Of a DNA stretch of 64,000 nt, positions 42,503 through 52,484 are shown piece by piece; position 1 is the stretch's first letter, and every line of letters begins with the position of its first letter. The stretch covers positions 17,731 to 81,730 of the forward strand of contig NZ_JAKGUE010000011.1 in the NCBI RefSeq assembly GCF_021568795.1, read 5' to 3'. The position numbers and the translations under genes were made by a program. This stretch comes from Dethiosulfovibrio faecalis (GTDB lineage Bacteria > Synergistota > Synergistia > Synergistales > Dethiosulfovibrionaceae). Under the pieces are notes generated by a model, which searched no databases, was not told where the DNA came from, and was given only the letters and a program-made list of their open reading frames with translations.

Positions 42503-43804
42503 CTATATCAACCCTAGATAACGCGGCAAGAACAAAGTAATGGAAGGAAATACAGTCAGCACGACAAGCGCTAAAATAGTGACGAAAAGCAGAGGAAGCA
42601 CCGGAGGCGTAAGTTCCTCTATGGTCAGATCGCTGATCCTGCATCCGACATAAAGGTTCATCGCCACAGGAGGAGTTACGGTTCCTATCGCCACCATTAT
42701 CGTGACCATAACCCCGAACCAAACAGGATCCCAGTTGAACTGTTTTATCAAAGGCATCAATATCGGCATAAAAACGTAGAGAATGGAAACCCCGTCCAGC
42801 AACATCCCACCGATGAAAAGAATTAAATAAATCATCATGAGTACAACATATTGATTCGGAGAAATACCAAGAAGAAGCCTTGAAGCTTTTTCTATGAGTC
42901 CTACGGTTGATCCTATCCAGGAATAAAGTCCTGCCGTCGTACATATGAACATAACCGTCGCAGAGGCGTTCAAAGACTCGACCAGGATGTCGAAAAGAGT
43001 CTTGAAGTTTATGCTGCGATAGACCACCACCCCCACGAAAAGGCCGTAAAAACATGCTATCGCAGCAGCCTCCGTAGGCGTAAAAACCCCGCCGTATATT
43101 CCTCCCAGAATGATCACCGGCGTCATAAGAGCCCAGAACGCATCCTTAGCCGCCATGATGATACCCTTGAAACCGTTTTTACGTTTTTCTCCCCTGTAGC
43201 CGCGCTTTCTACTGGTAATATAGGCGCTTATCATCAAAAATGCCGCAATCACGAAACTCGGAATGAAGCCGGCGGCAAAAATAGCTCCAACGGATACGCC
43301 TGTGATGACGGCATAGAGAATGAAGGTTATGCTCGGAGGTATTATTATCGAAAGCCCCGATGCTACGGATACGGCAGCAGTGGCAAAAGGTTTATCGTAT
43401 CCGGCCTCCACCATACCAGGAATCAGAATCACCCCAATAGCCGCGACCGTCGCGGCAGTCGATCCACTGACCGCCCCCCAGAAAACGGCCACGCCTATTG
43501 CTGCTATGGCCAGACCTCCAGTAAAATCTCCCACGACTTCCTTTATGAAACTTATGATCTTACCGGCTATCCCCGCCCTATCCATGATGGTTCCTGCCAG
43601 GATAAAAAAAGGTACAGCCAAAAGAGGATACTTAACTATGCTGGCGAAAAAATTGTAGCTGACCATATCTATCCCGAGATTCCATAAAAAGGCTACGGTT
43701 ATGGATGCAAATCCAAGCGAAACCCCTATAGGGACTTTCAACACCAACGGAACCACGAAAAGGACGACCGCCCACAACGCAGGATCTGTAACAAAAGCTG
43801 GCAT
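42503..43804 (-). CDS. dctM: TRAP transporter large permease (DctM family), second system
   Basis: A 433-residue DctM protein with about twelve hydrophobic segments, SGSTAATVAAIGVILIPGM, PPSITFILYAVITG and MVAIGTVTPPVAMNLYVGCRIS. It aligns along its whole length with the first DctM of the window (6832-8127), so the two systems are recent paralogues in type. Encoded 11 bases after the DctQ stop, before the creatininase gene. ATG has AGGGGGGA upstream. Confidence 0.94.
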   Translation of the reverse strand: MPAFVTDPALWAVVLFVVPLVLKVPIGVSLGFASITVAFLWNLGIDMVSYNFFASIVKYPLLAVPFFILAGTIMDRAGIAGKIISFIKEVVGDFTGGLAIAAIGVAVFWGAVSGSTAATVAAIGVILIPGMVEAGYDKPFATAAVSVASGLSIIIPPSITFILYAVITGVSVGAIFAAGFIPSFVIAAFLMISAYITSRKRGYRGEKRKNGFKGIIMAAKDAFWALMTPVIILGGIYGGVFTPTEAAAIACFYGLFVGVVVYRSINFKTLFDILVESLNASATVMFICTTAGLYSWIGSTVGLIEKASRLLLGISPNQYVVLMMIYLILFIGGMLLDGVSILYVFMPILMPLIKQFNWDPVWFGVMVTIMVAIGTVTPPVAMNLYVGCRISDLTIEELTPPVLPLLFVTILALVVLTVFPSITLFLPRYLGLI

Positions 43805-43815
43805 AGGAATCCCCC

Positions 43816-44292
43816 CTAAAAGTCTTTGGCTTTCGATTGAAGTTCATCCGCAGTATGCACGACAATCCTGTACATTATGAACATCGAAGCTACCGGCATT
43901 GCTCCAGTAAACCACCAAATGGGGATTTGTATCGCCTCTGTCATGGCATTCATTTCCATCTCGTCCATAACTTCTATTATGCCGAAATACATCAAAGTCA
44001 GAAAAAAAGCCAGAGAGAGCAGCGCCGCCAAGATCGAGAAAACTCTTTTGAACTTGGATCCAAATCTGTCGTAGAAAAATGAAACCGCCATATTGGTCCC
44101 TTCTCTGAAGGCTATAGAGGCCCCCATCATCACAACCCAGACAAAGAGATAGAGCGTCAATTCTTCGGTAAAGGCCATGGAATACTTAAAGAAATACCTA
44201 GTACAAACGTTCAAAAAAGCGATGGTAACCATGACGCCTAGACAAGAAGCCCCAATGATCTCCTCAAAATGTTTCAGCAAAGTCTTAAACAC
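43816..44292 (-). CDS. dctQ: TRAP transporter small membrane subunit (DctQ family), second system
   Basis: A 158-residue DctQ with four hydrophobic segments (about 12-33, 45-65, 85-108, 125-146) and FTEELTLYLFVWVVMMGASIAF in the second. Start GTG 44292 has GAGGAGG upstream. It pairs with the DctM encoded next; a stem-loop at 44325-44353 separates it from dctP. Confidence 0.9.
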   Translation of the reverse strand: MFKTLLKHFEEIIGASCLGVMVTIAFLNVCTRYFFKYSMAFTEELTLYLFVWVVMMGASIAFREGTNMAVSFFYDRFGSKFKRVFSILAALLSLAFFLTLMYFGIIEVMDEMEMNAMTEAIQIPIWWFTGAMPVASMFIMYRIVVHTADELQSKAKDF

Positions 44293-44324
44293 CGTCCAAC
44301 CTCCTCAGGATATCTTCTGTAGAA

Positions 44325-44353
44325 GGGGACGAACTCATTTTAGAGACGTCCCC
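44325..44353 (-). promoter_or_regulatory. Hairpin between dctP and dctQ, second system
   Basis: GGGGACG (44325-44331) pairs perfectly with CGTCCCC (44347-44353). No T-run follows, so it looks like an mRNA-stabilising stem rather than a full terminator. Confidence 0.4.
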
Positions 44354-44367
44354 GAATTCGACCGATA

Positions 44368-45462
44368 TCAGTATTGGACTTTGTTCATGTCGTTCTGTGC
44401 CGCCTCCACCAGTTCGCTACCGACCTTACCGACCCATTCGTCGTATACAGGCTCGACCTTCTCTCTAAAAGCCTTTATTTCGTTCGGCGAAAGCACGGTC
44501 ACTTCCACTCCATTATTTTCGACAAACTTTCTGGGATCCGTGGCCTGCAATCCGGTTGGATATAAGTCGTGCTCCTTGAGCCATCGAGCGGCATCTCCAT
44601 CATCCAGACCGAGCCTCGAAAGAGCTTTATTGTATCTACCACACTCCAAAGCAGCTTCAGATATAATCTTTTGAATGTCCTCCGGGAAGCTTTGCCATAT
44701 CCGTCGATTAACTACGTAAATCAACGGATCCATAGTGTAGCCCCATTCGGTCAGATATTTCTGGAATTCGTATATCTTATTGGGGAGATATACGGAGTAA
44801 GGATTTTCCTGACCGTCGACTATGTGTTGCTGCAAAGCGGTAAGAGCTTCGCCCCAGCTGATGTTCATTGGATTGGCCCCAAGAGCCTTGAAAATTTCTA
44901 TAAAAAGAGGGCTCCCTACGACACGAAACTTGACATCTTTCATATCCTCCGGGGTCTTTATTCGTCTTGTATTGTTGGAAAGCTCCCTCGATCCCTGCTC
45001 ACCCCAGGCCAGGACCTTAAGACCGAATTTTTCGGCGATATCATTTTCTATCATATTTCCAGCTTTTCCGGACTCCAAGGCATCAAGAGCTTTGTATTTA
45101 TCGGGCATGCTGGAGATGAACCAAGGTAGAAGAAATATGTTTCCGGCAGGATACTGAGGTGCCCAGTTGATAAAAGAGGACAGAGAAAAGTCACCTATAT
45201 TTTTCTTCATCAATAAAAGTTCGTTGGTAGCCCTTCCGGAAAACAACTGTCCGTTCCAGTATATTTTTATATTTATCCTGCCATCAGTACGTTCCTTGAC
45301 CAAGTCGACGAAGCGAGCTACCGCTATCCCCTGCGGTGTGGTCTCGCTAATATTGACGCTCATTTTATACTCGTTTTTTAATCCAGCTTCAGAACGTTCC
45401 GAGCATAATGCAAAGAGACTAACCATAAAGACGCAAACTGCGACTCTGAGACGGTATTTCAT
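44368..45462 (-). CDS. dctP: TRAP transporter solute-binding protein (DctP family), second system
   Basis: A 364-residue periplasmic protein with a signal peptide (MKYRLRVAVCVFMVSLFALC, probably cut after SEA). Motifs match the first DctP: KFRVVGSPLFIEIFKALGANP with the carboxylate-binding Arg, and IVDGQENPYSVYL. The ligand is therefore probably a carboxylate. It lies between the carbon-nitrogen hydrolase and DctQ genes. ATG follows GGAGG. Confidence 0.92.
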   Translation of the reverse strand: MKYRLRVAVCVFMVSLFALCSERSEAGLKNEYKMSVNISETTPQGIAVARFVDLVKERTDGRINIKIYWNGQLFSGRATNELLLMKKNIGDFSLSSFINWAPQYPAGNIFLLPWFISSMPDKYKALDALESGKAGNMIENDIAEKFGLKVLAWGEQGSRELSNNTRRIKTPEDMKDVKFRVVGSPLFIEIFKALGANPMNISWGEALTALQQHIVDGQENPYSVYLPNKIYEFQKYLTEWGYTMDPLIYVVNRRIWQSFPEDIQKIISEAALECGRYNKALSRLGLDDGDAARWLKEHDLYPTGLQATDPRKFVENNGVEVTVLSPNEIKAFREKVEPVYDEWVGKVGSELVEAAQNDMNKVQY

Positions 45463-45474
45463 ACTGGACCTCCT

Positions 45475-46305
45475 TTATTTGACATCCAAATCATAGGCAT
45501 CCGGTCTGCGATTTTTAAGACATGGAATTTCTTCCCTCATACGATCAACGTAATCCATGTCTATCTCCGTCATTACGATGCCTTCCCTGTCTCCGGCCAT
45601 GGCTATCACGTTACCCCAAGGATCCACCACCATCGAACGACCGTACGTATGGAATGTCTTTTTCAGACCGAACTGACCCGGAGCGACCATGTAACATACA
45701 TTTTCTATTGCTCTTGTCCTGATGAGAGTCTCCCAATGATCCTTGCCCGTGAAAAGGTTGAACTCAGCGGGATTGAATATCAGCTTGGCTCCCTTCAACG
45801 CCAGACTCCTGAATAATTCCGGGAAACGAATATCGTAGCAAATAGCTAAACCCATGATTCCGAATTCGCTCTTAAAATTCACCACGTCATTTCCTGGTTT
45901 TATAGAATCGGACTCCCTGAAAGAGACGCCGTCCTTCACATCTACGTCGTAAAGATGTATTTTTCTGTATCTGGCTACAATCTCCCCAGAGGGATCAATC
46001 ACGACCGTCGTGTTGTATACTCTTTTTTCATCTTTTATTCTCTCGCCTATACTTCCGCCATGTATCCAGATCCTGTGTTTTTCGGCTTTTTCACGGAAAA
46101 GATCAATAGTTACTCCGCCAGGTATGTCTTCCGCGTTTTCGTAAGGACCATTTCCAATACCTATGTAGTTTGCCATCTCAGGCATGGCAACGAAATTGGC
46201 CCCCTTTTCCGCCGCTCGATCGATCATCCGAGCTATCTTATTGAGGTTAGCGGTCTTATCGTCTTGAGTATCGAGTTGCAGCAACGCCATATTAATACTA
46301 GCCAT
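45475..46305 (-). CDS. Carbon-nitrogen hydrolase (nitrilase superfamily)
   Basis: A 276-residue enzyme with the nitrilase triad: Glu in FVAMPEMANYIG, Lys in YRKIHLYDVD and Cys in MGLAICYDIRFPELFRSLALKGAKL. This is the Nit/omega-amidase-like branch, which hydrolyses amides such as 2-oxoglutaramate or deaminated glutathione rather than nitriles. Start ATG 46305 is chosen because TTGGAG lies 8 bases before it; the longer frame is not supported. First structural gene after the GntR regulator, so it probably acts on the TRAP substrate or an amide derived from it. Confidence 0.9.
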   Translation of the reverse strand: MASINMALLQLDTQDDKTANLNKIARMIDRAAEKGANFVAMPEMANYIGIGNGPYENAEDIPGGVTIDLFREKAEKHRIWIHGGSIGERIKDEKRVYNTTVVIDPSGEIVARYRKIHLYDVDVKDGVSFRESDSIKPGNDVVNFKSEFGIMGLAICYDIRFPELFRSLALKGAKLIFNPAEFNLFTGKDHWETLIRTRAIENVCYMVAPGQFGLKKTFHTYGRSMVVDPWGNVIAMAGDREGIVMTEIDMDYVDRMREEIPCLKNRRPDAYDLDVK

Positions 46306-46350
46306 CCTATCATCTCCAATTCTTAACATTAAGACACGCGCTATGAATGC

Positions 46351-46974
46351 CTATATAAGTTTCCAGCCATTTGTAAGATGGGTTCTCATAGCCTCGGCAG
46401 CCATTTCTGGATCTCTTTTCTTTAGCGCCTCCAATATCGCCTTATGTTCCTGGACAGTAGTAGCTAAACGCCCAACTCTTCTAGCAACTATTTTAAATCC
46501 AACCGTAAAAATACGATCACGAAGCTTTCCAAGAATCTCAACCATACACGCGTTGTGATATAAATCATATATATACATATGCATTTTATGATCCATAACT
46601 ATAAAATCGTAGTATTTATTATCTAAAGCACATTTCTCCATTTCGTCGATGCATCTTTCGATCTCAACGGCGTCGGAATCGGTAAAACCAGGGGCGATAT
46701 GCTCGATGATGTAAGGTTCCAAAACAAGGCGAGTTTCGTTGATATCCCTCATTTCCTGAACCGTCATTTCCCTTATCATGATCCCCTGCTGCGGGACTAT
46801 CATCACGAAGCCTTCGTTTTCCAGACGCTTTATCGCGTCTATTACGGGAGCTCTTCCCATATCTATTCTTTCGGCCAGGGAACTTGTAGAGAACAACTTG
46901 CCCGAATCAAGTTTCTCCTGAAGAATAAGGTTTTTTATACTATCGTAGGCACTTTCATTTTTTGTCTTCTTCAT
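46351..46974 (-). CDS. GntR-family (FCD) regulator of the second TRAP operon
   Basis: A 207-residue regulator. The winged HTH includes LAERIDMGRAPVIDAIKRLENEGF; the rest (80-200) is an FCD-type helical domain with His residues in HKMHMYIYDLYHNA and EHKAILEAL. It leads the operon nitrilase-dctPQM-creatininase-rraA. Its promoter holds a perfect 12-bp palindrome between the -35 and -10 boxes, a natural site for autorepression. The ligand is presumably the transported acid. Confidence 0.9.
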   Translation of the reverse strand: MKKTKNESAYDSIKNLILQEKLDSGKLFSTSSLAERIDMGRAPVIDAIKRLENEGFVMIVPQQGIMIREMTVQEMRDINETRLVLEPYIIEHIAPGFTDSDAVEIERCIDEMEKCALDNKYYDFIVMDHKMHMYIYDLYHNACMVEILGKLRDRIFTVGFKIVARRVGRLATTVQEHKAILEALKKRDPEMAAEAMRTHLTNGWKLI

Positions 46975-47002
46975 GGTACCTCTCTCCCTTGATATGTTTT
47001 AT

Positions 47003-47031
47003 AGTATGCCACGTAACATGTTACTTGTCAA
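47003..47031 (-). promoter_or_regulatory. Promoter of the second TRAP operon
   Basis: Minus strand: a perfect TTGACA (47031-47026), a 17-base spacer and CATACT (47008-47003), about 30 bases before the gntR ATG. Confidence 0.7.
47013..47024. promoter_or_regulatory. Candidate GntR operator in the promoter spacer
   Basis: GTAACATGTTAC is a perfect 12-bp palindrome lying between the promoter boxes, so a bound repressor would block RNA polymerase. Confidence 0.6.
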
Positions 47032-47110
47032 GGCAAAAAAACGCCTAGATTTCAGCTTTTCTAAAAACACAGATAGAGATACAGCAAGGGAAGCTCTTAT
47101 ATCCCTATAA

Positions 47111-47158
47111 ATTAAAAAGGAGAAACCCGATCGTATAGGATCGACTTCCTCCTTTTTT
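47111..47158 (-). terminator. Terminator of the tandem-repeat protein gene, or of the region
   Basis: AAAAAGGAG and CTCCTTTTT enclose an inner GATC-containing stem; a T-run follows on either strand. It lies just past the minus-strand stop at 47161. Confidence 0.6.
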
Positions 47159-47160
47159 CG

Positions 47161-47676
47161 CTAATTTTTTGTAAATCCTCTGGGAGGAACTCCCATACCC
47201 TCGCAGGAAAACCACTTCGGCGAATCCACCTTCTCCGGTCTTGAATCGGGCAGCACGGGCTGTCTGAAACAATGTCCATCGAGATCGGCAAACCATCGCA
47301 CGCCCTTTCTGCCGGGACCTGGAGGGAAAATCTCCCTGTAACCTCTCTTTTCTACCAGTGCCCATCTTCCCCACGACATGGAATCGCCTCCGGGCTTGCC
47401 GGGGGCCTCTCCTATGCCGTCGGAGGAGAACCAGTCGGGCCGGGGGATGGTCTCCAAAGACGCGTCGGGAACCACCGCCGCGAGAAAACAGTTTCCCTCG
47501 GGATCTGAGAAAAACCGCACACCCTTCACCGGCACCGGGGAGAAGAACTCTCTATAGCTATCGCCCTCCAGAAAGACCCAGTTTCCCCACGACATAGAGG
47601 GAGACTCGACCGCCTCCGACCGGGCCACCAAGGCGCAAAGGACCAAAGCCGCGCATATCGTCCAGATATTTCTCAT
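47161..47676 (-). CDS. Exported protein of two tandem 65-70-residue repeats
   Basis: A 171-residue protein of unknown family. After a signal peptide (about 1-22) it has two similar units. Unit 1 begins SMSWGNWVFLEGDSYREFF (about 27-45), unit 2 SMSWGRWALVEKRGYREIF (about 99-117). Both continue KGVRFFSDPEGNCF or KGVRWFADLDGHCF and end with a Pro-x-WFSxxGxG turn. Each unit has one conserved Cys and several Trp, suggesting a small beta-rich exported domain. ATG follows GGAGGTG. It is a single gene. I find no function to propose. Confidence 0.7.
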   Translation of the reverse strand: MRNIWTICAALVLCALVARSEAVESPSMSWGNWVFLEGDSYREFFSPVPVKGVRFFSDPEGNCFLAAVVPDASLETIPRPDWFSSDGIGEAPGKPGGDSMSWGRWALVEKRGYREIFPPGPGRKGVRWFADLDGHCFRQPVLPDSRPEKVDSPKWFSCEGMGVPPRGFTKN

Positions 47677-47708
47677 TCTATCACCTCCATCTCAATCACT
47701 ATATCACA

Positions 47709-47737
47709 GGACCGGAGCTTGTTAATTGCTCCGGTCC
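47709..47737 (-). terminator. Hairpin after the TolC-type gene
   Basis: A perfect 10-bp stem (47709-47718 with 47728-47737) with a 9-base loop, 11 bases past the TolC stop. No T-run follows on the minus strand, so termination strength is uncertain. Confidence 0.45.
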
Positions 47738-47747
47738 CGACCTCGCT

Positions 47748-49325
47748 CTAATCGGAGCCCTCGAGCTCCTTTCTTATCTCGTCCAGATAGGCCTGGCTCT
47801 CGTCGGTCAGCTCTATGCCCTTAGGCACGTCCTTATTCAGAGCCCGAGCCTGCACCGGGCCGTACTCCGACATAGGAGCCCAGCCTCCTCCGAGGGCCTT
47901 GAAGATCCTCACCAAATTCGACAGCATCTCGCCTTCGCTGACGGCCAGCTGTTCTTCCAGATCCAGCAGCGCCCTCTGAGCTATTATGACGTTGTTGAAG
48001 TCGGTGAGACCGTTCACGTACTGGTCCTCCGCCACTGCCATGGCGGAGGCGGCGGACTCGACTCCCCTGCCCAGAGACTCGTTTCTGAGCCTTTCCTGGG
48101 TCTCGGCGGTGAGGGCGTTTCGCACCTCGGCTACAGCGTTCAACACGGTCTGCTCGTAGTTCGCCAGGACCTGTCTCTGTTTCTCGGTCTGCACCTTTAT
48201 GTTCTTCCTGATAGCCCCTCCATGGAAGATGGGCCAGGATATCTTGGGGCCTATGGAGTAAACCCCTCCGTCCGACATGGAAAGCCCTCCGGCGGAACTG
48301 TAGGACTCCAGTCCTATAGAGCCGAACAGGCTAAATTTCGGCAGGTAGTCCTTCTTGGAGGCGTCCTTTCTGGCTATCTGAGCGGCCAGCTGTCTCTCGG
48401 CCATGTAGATATCCGGACGCTGACGGATGAAATCGGCGGGAATGCCGACGAGATCTATCTTCTCGGGATCGGGAAGTTCTTCGTAGTCGAAAAGCTCCTC
48501 CACCAGACTACCGGGGACCTGACCGACCAGTATGGCCAGCCTGTTCATGGCCTCCTCTATCCCTGTCTTTATTGGAGGGATGGACGACCGGGTCTGCTCC
48601 ATGGTGTACTTGGCCTGGTTCAAAGCCAGTTCGTCGGCCAGTCCCGAATCGTACTGCGACTGCAGCAGCTCCAATGTAGCGTTCTGAAGGCCCAGGTTCT
48701 TCTCCGCTACCATGAGCCTTTTCTGAAGGGTCCTCAAGGATATATAGTTGAGGGCCACCTCGGAGGAGAGACTCACCCATGCATTGTGCAGAGCCCCGTA
48801 TCTGGCCTGAAGATCAGCGGCGCTGGCCTTTATCTTAAGGGCCTGACCGCCGAAGAGATCTATCTCCCATGATGCGTCGATACCTAGTTTGTAGAGGTCT
48901 ATGGGCCCTACCTGAGATCCAGTCAGACTGGCGTTCTCTCCGGTCTTCATGTTGGTGAAGGATCCGGCGCTGTCCAACCAGGGCAGAAGGGCGGCCTTGC
49001 TTATTCCCAGAGCGGCTCTCGCCTCGGCAAAGCTGGAACGGGCCGAGATCATATCCCTGTTGTTCTCCAGAGAGGCCAATATGAGCCTCGTCAGGGTCTC
49101 GTCGCCGAGGGAGTTCCACCAGTTTGCCAACACCTCCGGAGTCGGAGCGTCAGTGACGTCCAAAGCGGCGAAATAGGGCATAGGATACCGTTTCGCCATC
49201 TTCCGCCAGTTCCCGAGCTCCAGTTCCATATCCTTAGACGCAGGCTCCTCGGCGGCGAAAGCGATGACGGGCATCACCGCGGTCAGTGCCGCGAAAACCG
49301 CTAAAGCGGCGATAATTTTTCTCAA
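47748..49325 (-). CDS. Outer-membrane efflux channel (TolC/OprM family)
   Basis: A 525-residue outer-membrane factor with a signal peptide (cut after AFA). Duplicated coiled-coil regions are seen, e.g. ENNRDMISARSSFAEARAALGISKA (about 93-117) and YEQTVLNAVAEVRNALTAETQERL (about 393-416), with NodT-type RQRPDIYMAERQLAAQIA. It forms the exit channel for the RND pump encoded just upstream. Start TTG 49325 with GGGGTAG upstream. Last gene of the TetR-adaptor-pump-channel operon. Confidence 0.92.
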   Translation of the reverse strand: MRKIIAALAVFAALTAVMPVIAFAAEEPASKDMELELGNWRKMAKRYPMPYFAALDVTDAPTPEVLANWWNSLGDETLTRLILASLENNRDMISARSSFAEARAALGISKAALLPWLDSAGSFTNMKTGENASLTGSQVGPIDLYKLGIDASWEIDLFGGQALKIKASAADLQARYGALHNAWVSLSSEVALNYISLRTLQKRLMVAEKNLGLQNATLELLQSQYDSGLADELALNQAKYTMEQTRSSIPPIKTGIEEAMNRLAILVGQVPGSLVEELFDYEELPDPEKIDLVGIPADFIRQRPDIYMAERQLAAQIARKDASKKDYLPKFSLFGSIGLESYSSAGGLSMSDGGVYSIGPKISWPIFHGGAIRKNIKVQTEKQRQVLANYEQTVLNAVAEVRNALTAETQERLRNESLGRGVESAASAMAVAEDQYVNGLTDFNNVIIAQRALLDLEEQLAVSEGEMLSNLVRIFKALGGGWAPMSEYGPVQARALNKDVPKGIELTDESQAYLDEIRKELEGSD

Positions 49326-49331
49326 AAGCGA

Positions 49332-52300
49332 CTACCCCTTTCCATCTGTCTTTTGTCCGTGGCCAATCACCACTCGACCTATGGCGCCCTTTATCCTCTC
49401 CCTGTAGGTCTGAAGGAACACGTAGAGACCGGGGATCAGAAAGATGCCGAAGGTCGTGGCTATGCTCATGCCGAAGAACATTGTCGTACCGACGTGAAGA
49501 CGGCTGCCGGCCCCGGCTCCCGTGGCGAAGAGCATGGGCAGAATGCCTATAACGCAGGTGAAGGCGGTCATCATGACCGATCTAAATCGCTCGGACGCCG
49601 CGATACCCGCCGCATCTATCACGGAGAGTCCTTTCTCCTCGTTCTGCTCCTTGGCGAACTCCACTATGAGTATGGCGTTCTTGGCCGACAGCCCCACAAG
49701 CAACAGTATGCCGAGCTGGGCATATATGCTGAGAGACAGCTTCATAACGAAGATACCGACCAACGCCCCGAGCAGAGCCACCGGTAGAGAGAGGATGACT
49801 CCCAGAGGAACGGACCAGCTCTCGTACTGGGCCACCAGGAACAGATACCCGAACAATACCGCTATCGCTATTATCATGACCGTCTGACCGCTGGATTCCC
49901 TCTCCTGATAGGTCATGCCGGAGTAGTCCACCTTATAGCCCTCGGGAAGCTCCGCGGCCAGCCTCTCGACCACATCTATGCCGTTTCCCGACGAGAATCC
50001 AGGAGCTGTGAAGGCCATCACAGAGGCCGTCGGGAACAGATTGTAACGGCTTACGGCCCTTGGAGCCAGGGTCTTATGGAGCTTCATGAAACTATCCACC
50101 GGAACCCTTTCTCCCATCCTGTTGTTGACGAAGATGTTGCCCACGTTGGACCTCTCGTTCCTGTAGGACCAGTCGGACTGCAATATGACCTTGTTTACCG
50201 TCGTACCTATGTTTATGTCGTTGACATAGGCCGTTCCGAAATAGGTCTGTAAGGTGCTGAAGGCGTTATCCAACGGCACCCCGAGCATCTCGGCCTTCTC
50301 CCTGTCGATATCCAGAAACAGGTGAGGAGTGTCGGCTGTGTAGGTGCTGAAACCGTACATGAACTCAGGAGATCTGTTAAGCTTCATCAAAAATTCGCCG
50401 GTCACCCGGGCGAGCCTCTGAGGATCGTTGTCCACCGTAGACTGTAGTCTGACGTCCAGTCCTCCGGACATCCCCAGACCCTGTATGGCCGGAGGGGTGA
50501 AGACGTTGACCCTGGCCTCGGGGATCGAGGCGGCTATTGCCTTCACGTTTTCCACGATGGCGTTCAACCCCGTCTCAGCGGTTTTTCTATCGGACCAGGT
50601 ATCCAGGTTTAGTATCAAAGACGCAACGTTCTCTCCCGAGTCTCCCAACAGGCTGAATCCCACTATGTTCATGACGAACTTGACCCCCGGGATCCTCTCC
50701 AGCTGGGGCACCAGTTTTTCCATGACCGCCTCGGTCCTCTCCTGAGTGGCCCCCTCGGGAAGCTGGACAACCGCGAAGGCCGCTCCCTGGTCCTCGTCCG
50801 GAACGAAGGCGGTGGGAGTTATCCTCATGATCCCTACCGCCACTGCCATGACCAATGCCAGCAGTCCCAACGTGACAAGAGTCCTTCTGGCTATCCAGAG
50901 AGACCCGGCCACGTACCCCCGGGAGGCCTTGGATACCAGCCGGTTGAACCAAGCTAGAGGTCCCCTGGTCTTGGGCTTTATGCCGTGAAGCATATGGGCG
51001 CACATGGCCGGGCTCAAGGTCAGAGCCACCACCAGGGAGAACACTACCGAGAAGGACACCGTGACCGCGAACTGACGGTAGATCTCTCCTGTCATTCCTC
51101 CCATGAAGGCCACCGGAACGAATATGGCCAAAAAGACCAGAGTGGTCGCCGTCATGGGCCCTGTGACGTCCTTCATGGCCTGAACAGTAGCCTCCACGGA
51201 GCCCACCCCGTCTCTTTCCATAACGTAGAGGACCCTTTCGACCACGATTATTGCGTCGTCCACGACGGTTCCTATGACCAGGACGAAGGCGAACAAGGTC
51301 AGTATGTTTATGCTGAAACCCAACGTTATCAACCCTATGAAGGTCGCCAAAAGCGATATGGGAATCGCCATGACCGGCACCAGGGTGACCCTCCAGTCCT
51401 GAAGGAACACGTAACACACCAAGACCACCAGAGAGAAGGTCAGCACCAGGGTGAACAGGATCTCGTGGATGGTCTCCTTGACGTACTCGGTGGAGTCGTA
51501 TCCTATGACGAACTCCATGTCAGACGGCAAGGTCTTGGAAAGGTCATCCAGGGCCTTCTCCGTGGCCCTCATGGCATCCAGAGCGTTGGAGTCGGACGCC
51601 TGGGACAGCAACATCATGGCCGCAGGGGCTCCGTTCAGCCCGGCGTGGAAGGTGTAGTCCTCGGACCCCAGCTCTATCCTGGCCACGTCCTTCAGCTTTA
51701 CCAGAGCACCGTCCTCGGTGGTCCTTATGACGACGTTCTCGAAATCTCTCACGCTGCCTAGCCGCCCCTTGGTGGTCAAGGTGTAGACCAGGGAGTTGCT
51801 TCCGTCGCCCGGGGCGGCCCCGATCGATCCGAGAGAAGCCTGTCTGTTCTGGCTGGAGATGGCTCCGGCCACGTCGGAGGTGCTGAGCCCCATAGAGGCC
51901 AGCCTGTCCGGATCCAGCCACACCCTTATGCTGTACTTGGCTCCCATTACCTGGACGTCCCCGAGCCCCGGAACCCTCTTGAGAGCGTTGCTGACGTTGT
52001 TCTGGGCGTAGTCCGTCATGAAGGTGGCGTCTCTCGTCCCGTTCGGAGAGATGAGGGCAACGAAGCCCAACACGTCGGAAAACCTGGACTCGGTGGTTAT
52101 ACCTCGGGCCGTGACCTCGCCGGGCAACTGAGGCTCGGCCTGCTGGACCCTGTTTTGCACCTTGACCAGAGCCATGTCCGTGTCGGTTCCGGTCTTGAAG
52201 GTTATGGTCAGAGAATAACGCCCGGTGTTGCTGGAGGTGGAGTTCATGTAGATCATGTCGTCCACGCCGTTTATGGCCTCCTCCAGAGGAACCCCGACGG

Positions 52301-52481
52301 TGTTGGCCAGGGTCTCTGCGTCGGCGCCGGGATAGGTGGCCTCGACGCTTATCTGGGGAGGAGCTATGTCGGGATACTGCTTGACCGGCAGGTTAAGAGC
52401 CGCGATGCCTCCGGCCAGGGCCAGTACCACCGCTATGACCATGGCGAAACGGGGACGTTCTATGAAAAACTTTGAGAACAT
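49332..52481 (-). CDS. RND multidrug efflux pump (HAE1/AcrB type)
   Basis: A 1049-residue HAE1-type pump, the standard length. It starts [21 protein letters not shown] and contains TAYPGA-like [32 protein letters not shown] in helix 4 with the Asp pair of the proton relay, and the closing [21 protein letters not shown] segment of AcrB/MexB. It forms a trimer and exports hydrophobic compounds using proton flow. It lies between adaptor and channel genes; a weak ribosome site suggests coupling with the adaptor. Confidence 0.95.
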   Translation of the reverse strand: MFSKFFIERPRFAMVIAVVLALAGGIAALNLPVKQYPDIAPPQISVEATYPGADAETLANTVGVPLEEAINGVDDMIYMNSTSSNTGRYSLTITFKTGTDTDMALVKVQNRVQQAEPQLPGEVTARGITTESRFSDVLGFVALISPNGTRDATFMTDYAQNNVSNALKRVPGLGDVQVMGAKYSIRVWLDPDRLASMGLSTSDVAGAISSQNRQASLGSIGAAPGDGSNSLVYTLTTKGRLGSVRDFENVVIRTTEDGALVKLKDVARIELGSEDYTFHAGLNGAPAAMMLLSQASDSNALDAMRATEKALDDLSKTLPSDMEFVIGYDSTEYVKETIHEILFTLVLTFSLVVLVCYVFLQDWRVTLVPVMAIPISLLATFIGLITLGFSINILTLFAFVLVIGTVVDDAIIVVERVLYVMERDGVGSVEATVQAMKDVTGPMTATTLVFLAIFVPVAFMGGMTGEIYRQFAVTVSFSVVFSLVVALTLSPAMCAHMLHGIKPKTRGPLAWFNRLVSKASRGYVAGSLWIARRTLVTLGLLALVMAVAVGIMRITPTAFVPDEDQGAAFAVVQLPEGATQERTEAVMEKLVPQLERIPGVKFVMNIVGFSLLGDSGENVASLILNLDTWSDRKTAETGLNAIVENVKAIAASIPEARVNVFTPPAIQGLGMSGGLDVRLQSTVDNDPQRLARVTGEFLMKLNRSPEFMYGFSTYTADTPHLFLDIDREKAEMLGVPLDNAFSTLQTYFGTAYVNDINIGTTVNKVILQSDWSYRNERSNVGNIFVNNRMGERVPVDSFMKLHKTLAPRAVSRYNLFPTASVMAFTAPGFSSGNGIDVVERLAAELPEGYKVDYSGMTYQERESSGQTVMIIAIAVLFGYLFLVAQYESWSVPLGVILSLPVALLGALVGIFVMKLSLSIYAQLGILLLVGLSAKNAILIVEFAKEQNEEKGLSVIDAAGIAASERFRSVMMTAFTCVIGILPMLFATGAGAGSRLHVGTTMFFGMSIATTFGIFLIPGLYVFLQTYRERIKGAIGRVVIGHGQKTDGKG

Positions 52482-52484
52482 GGT

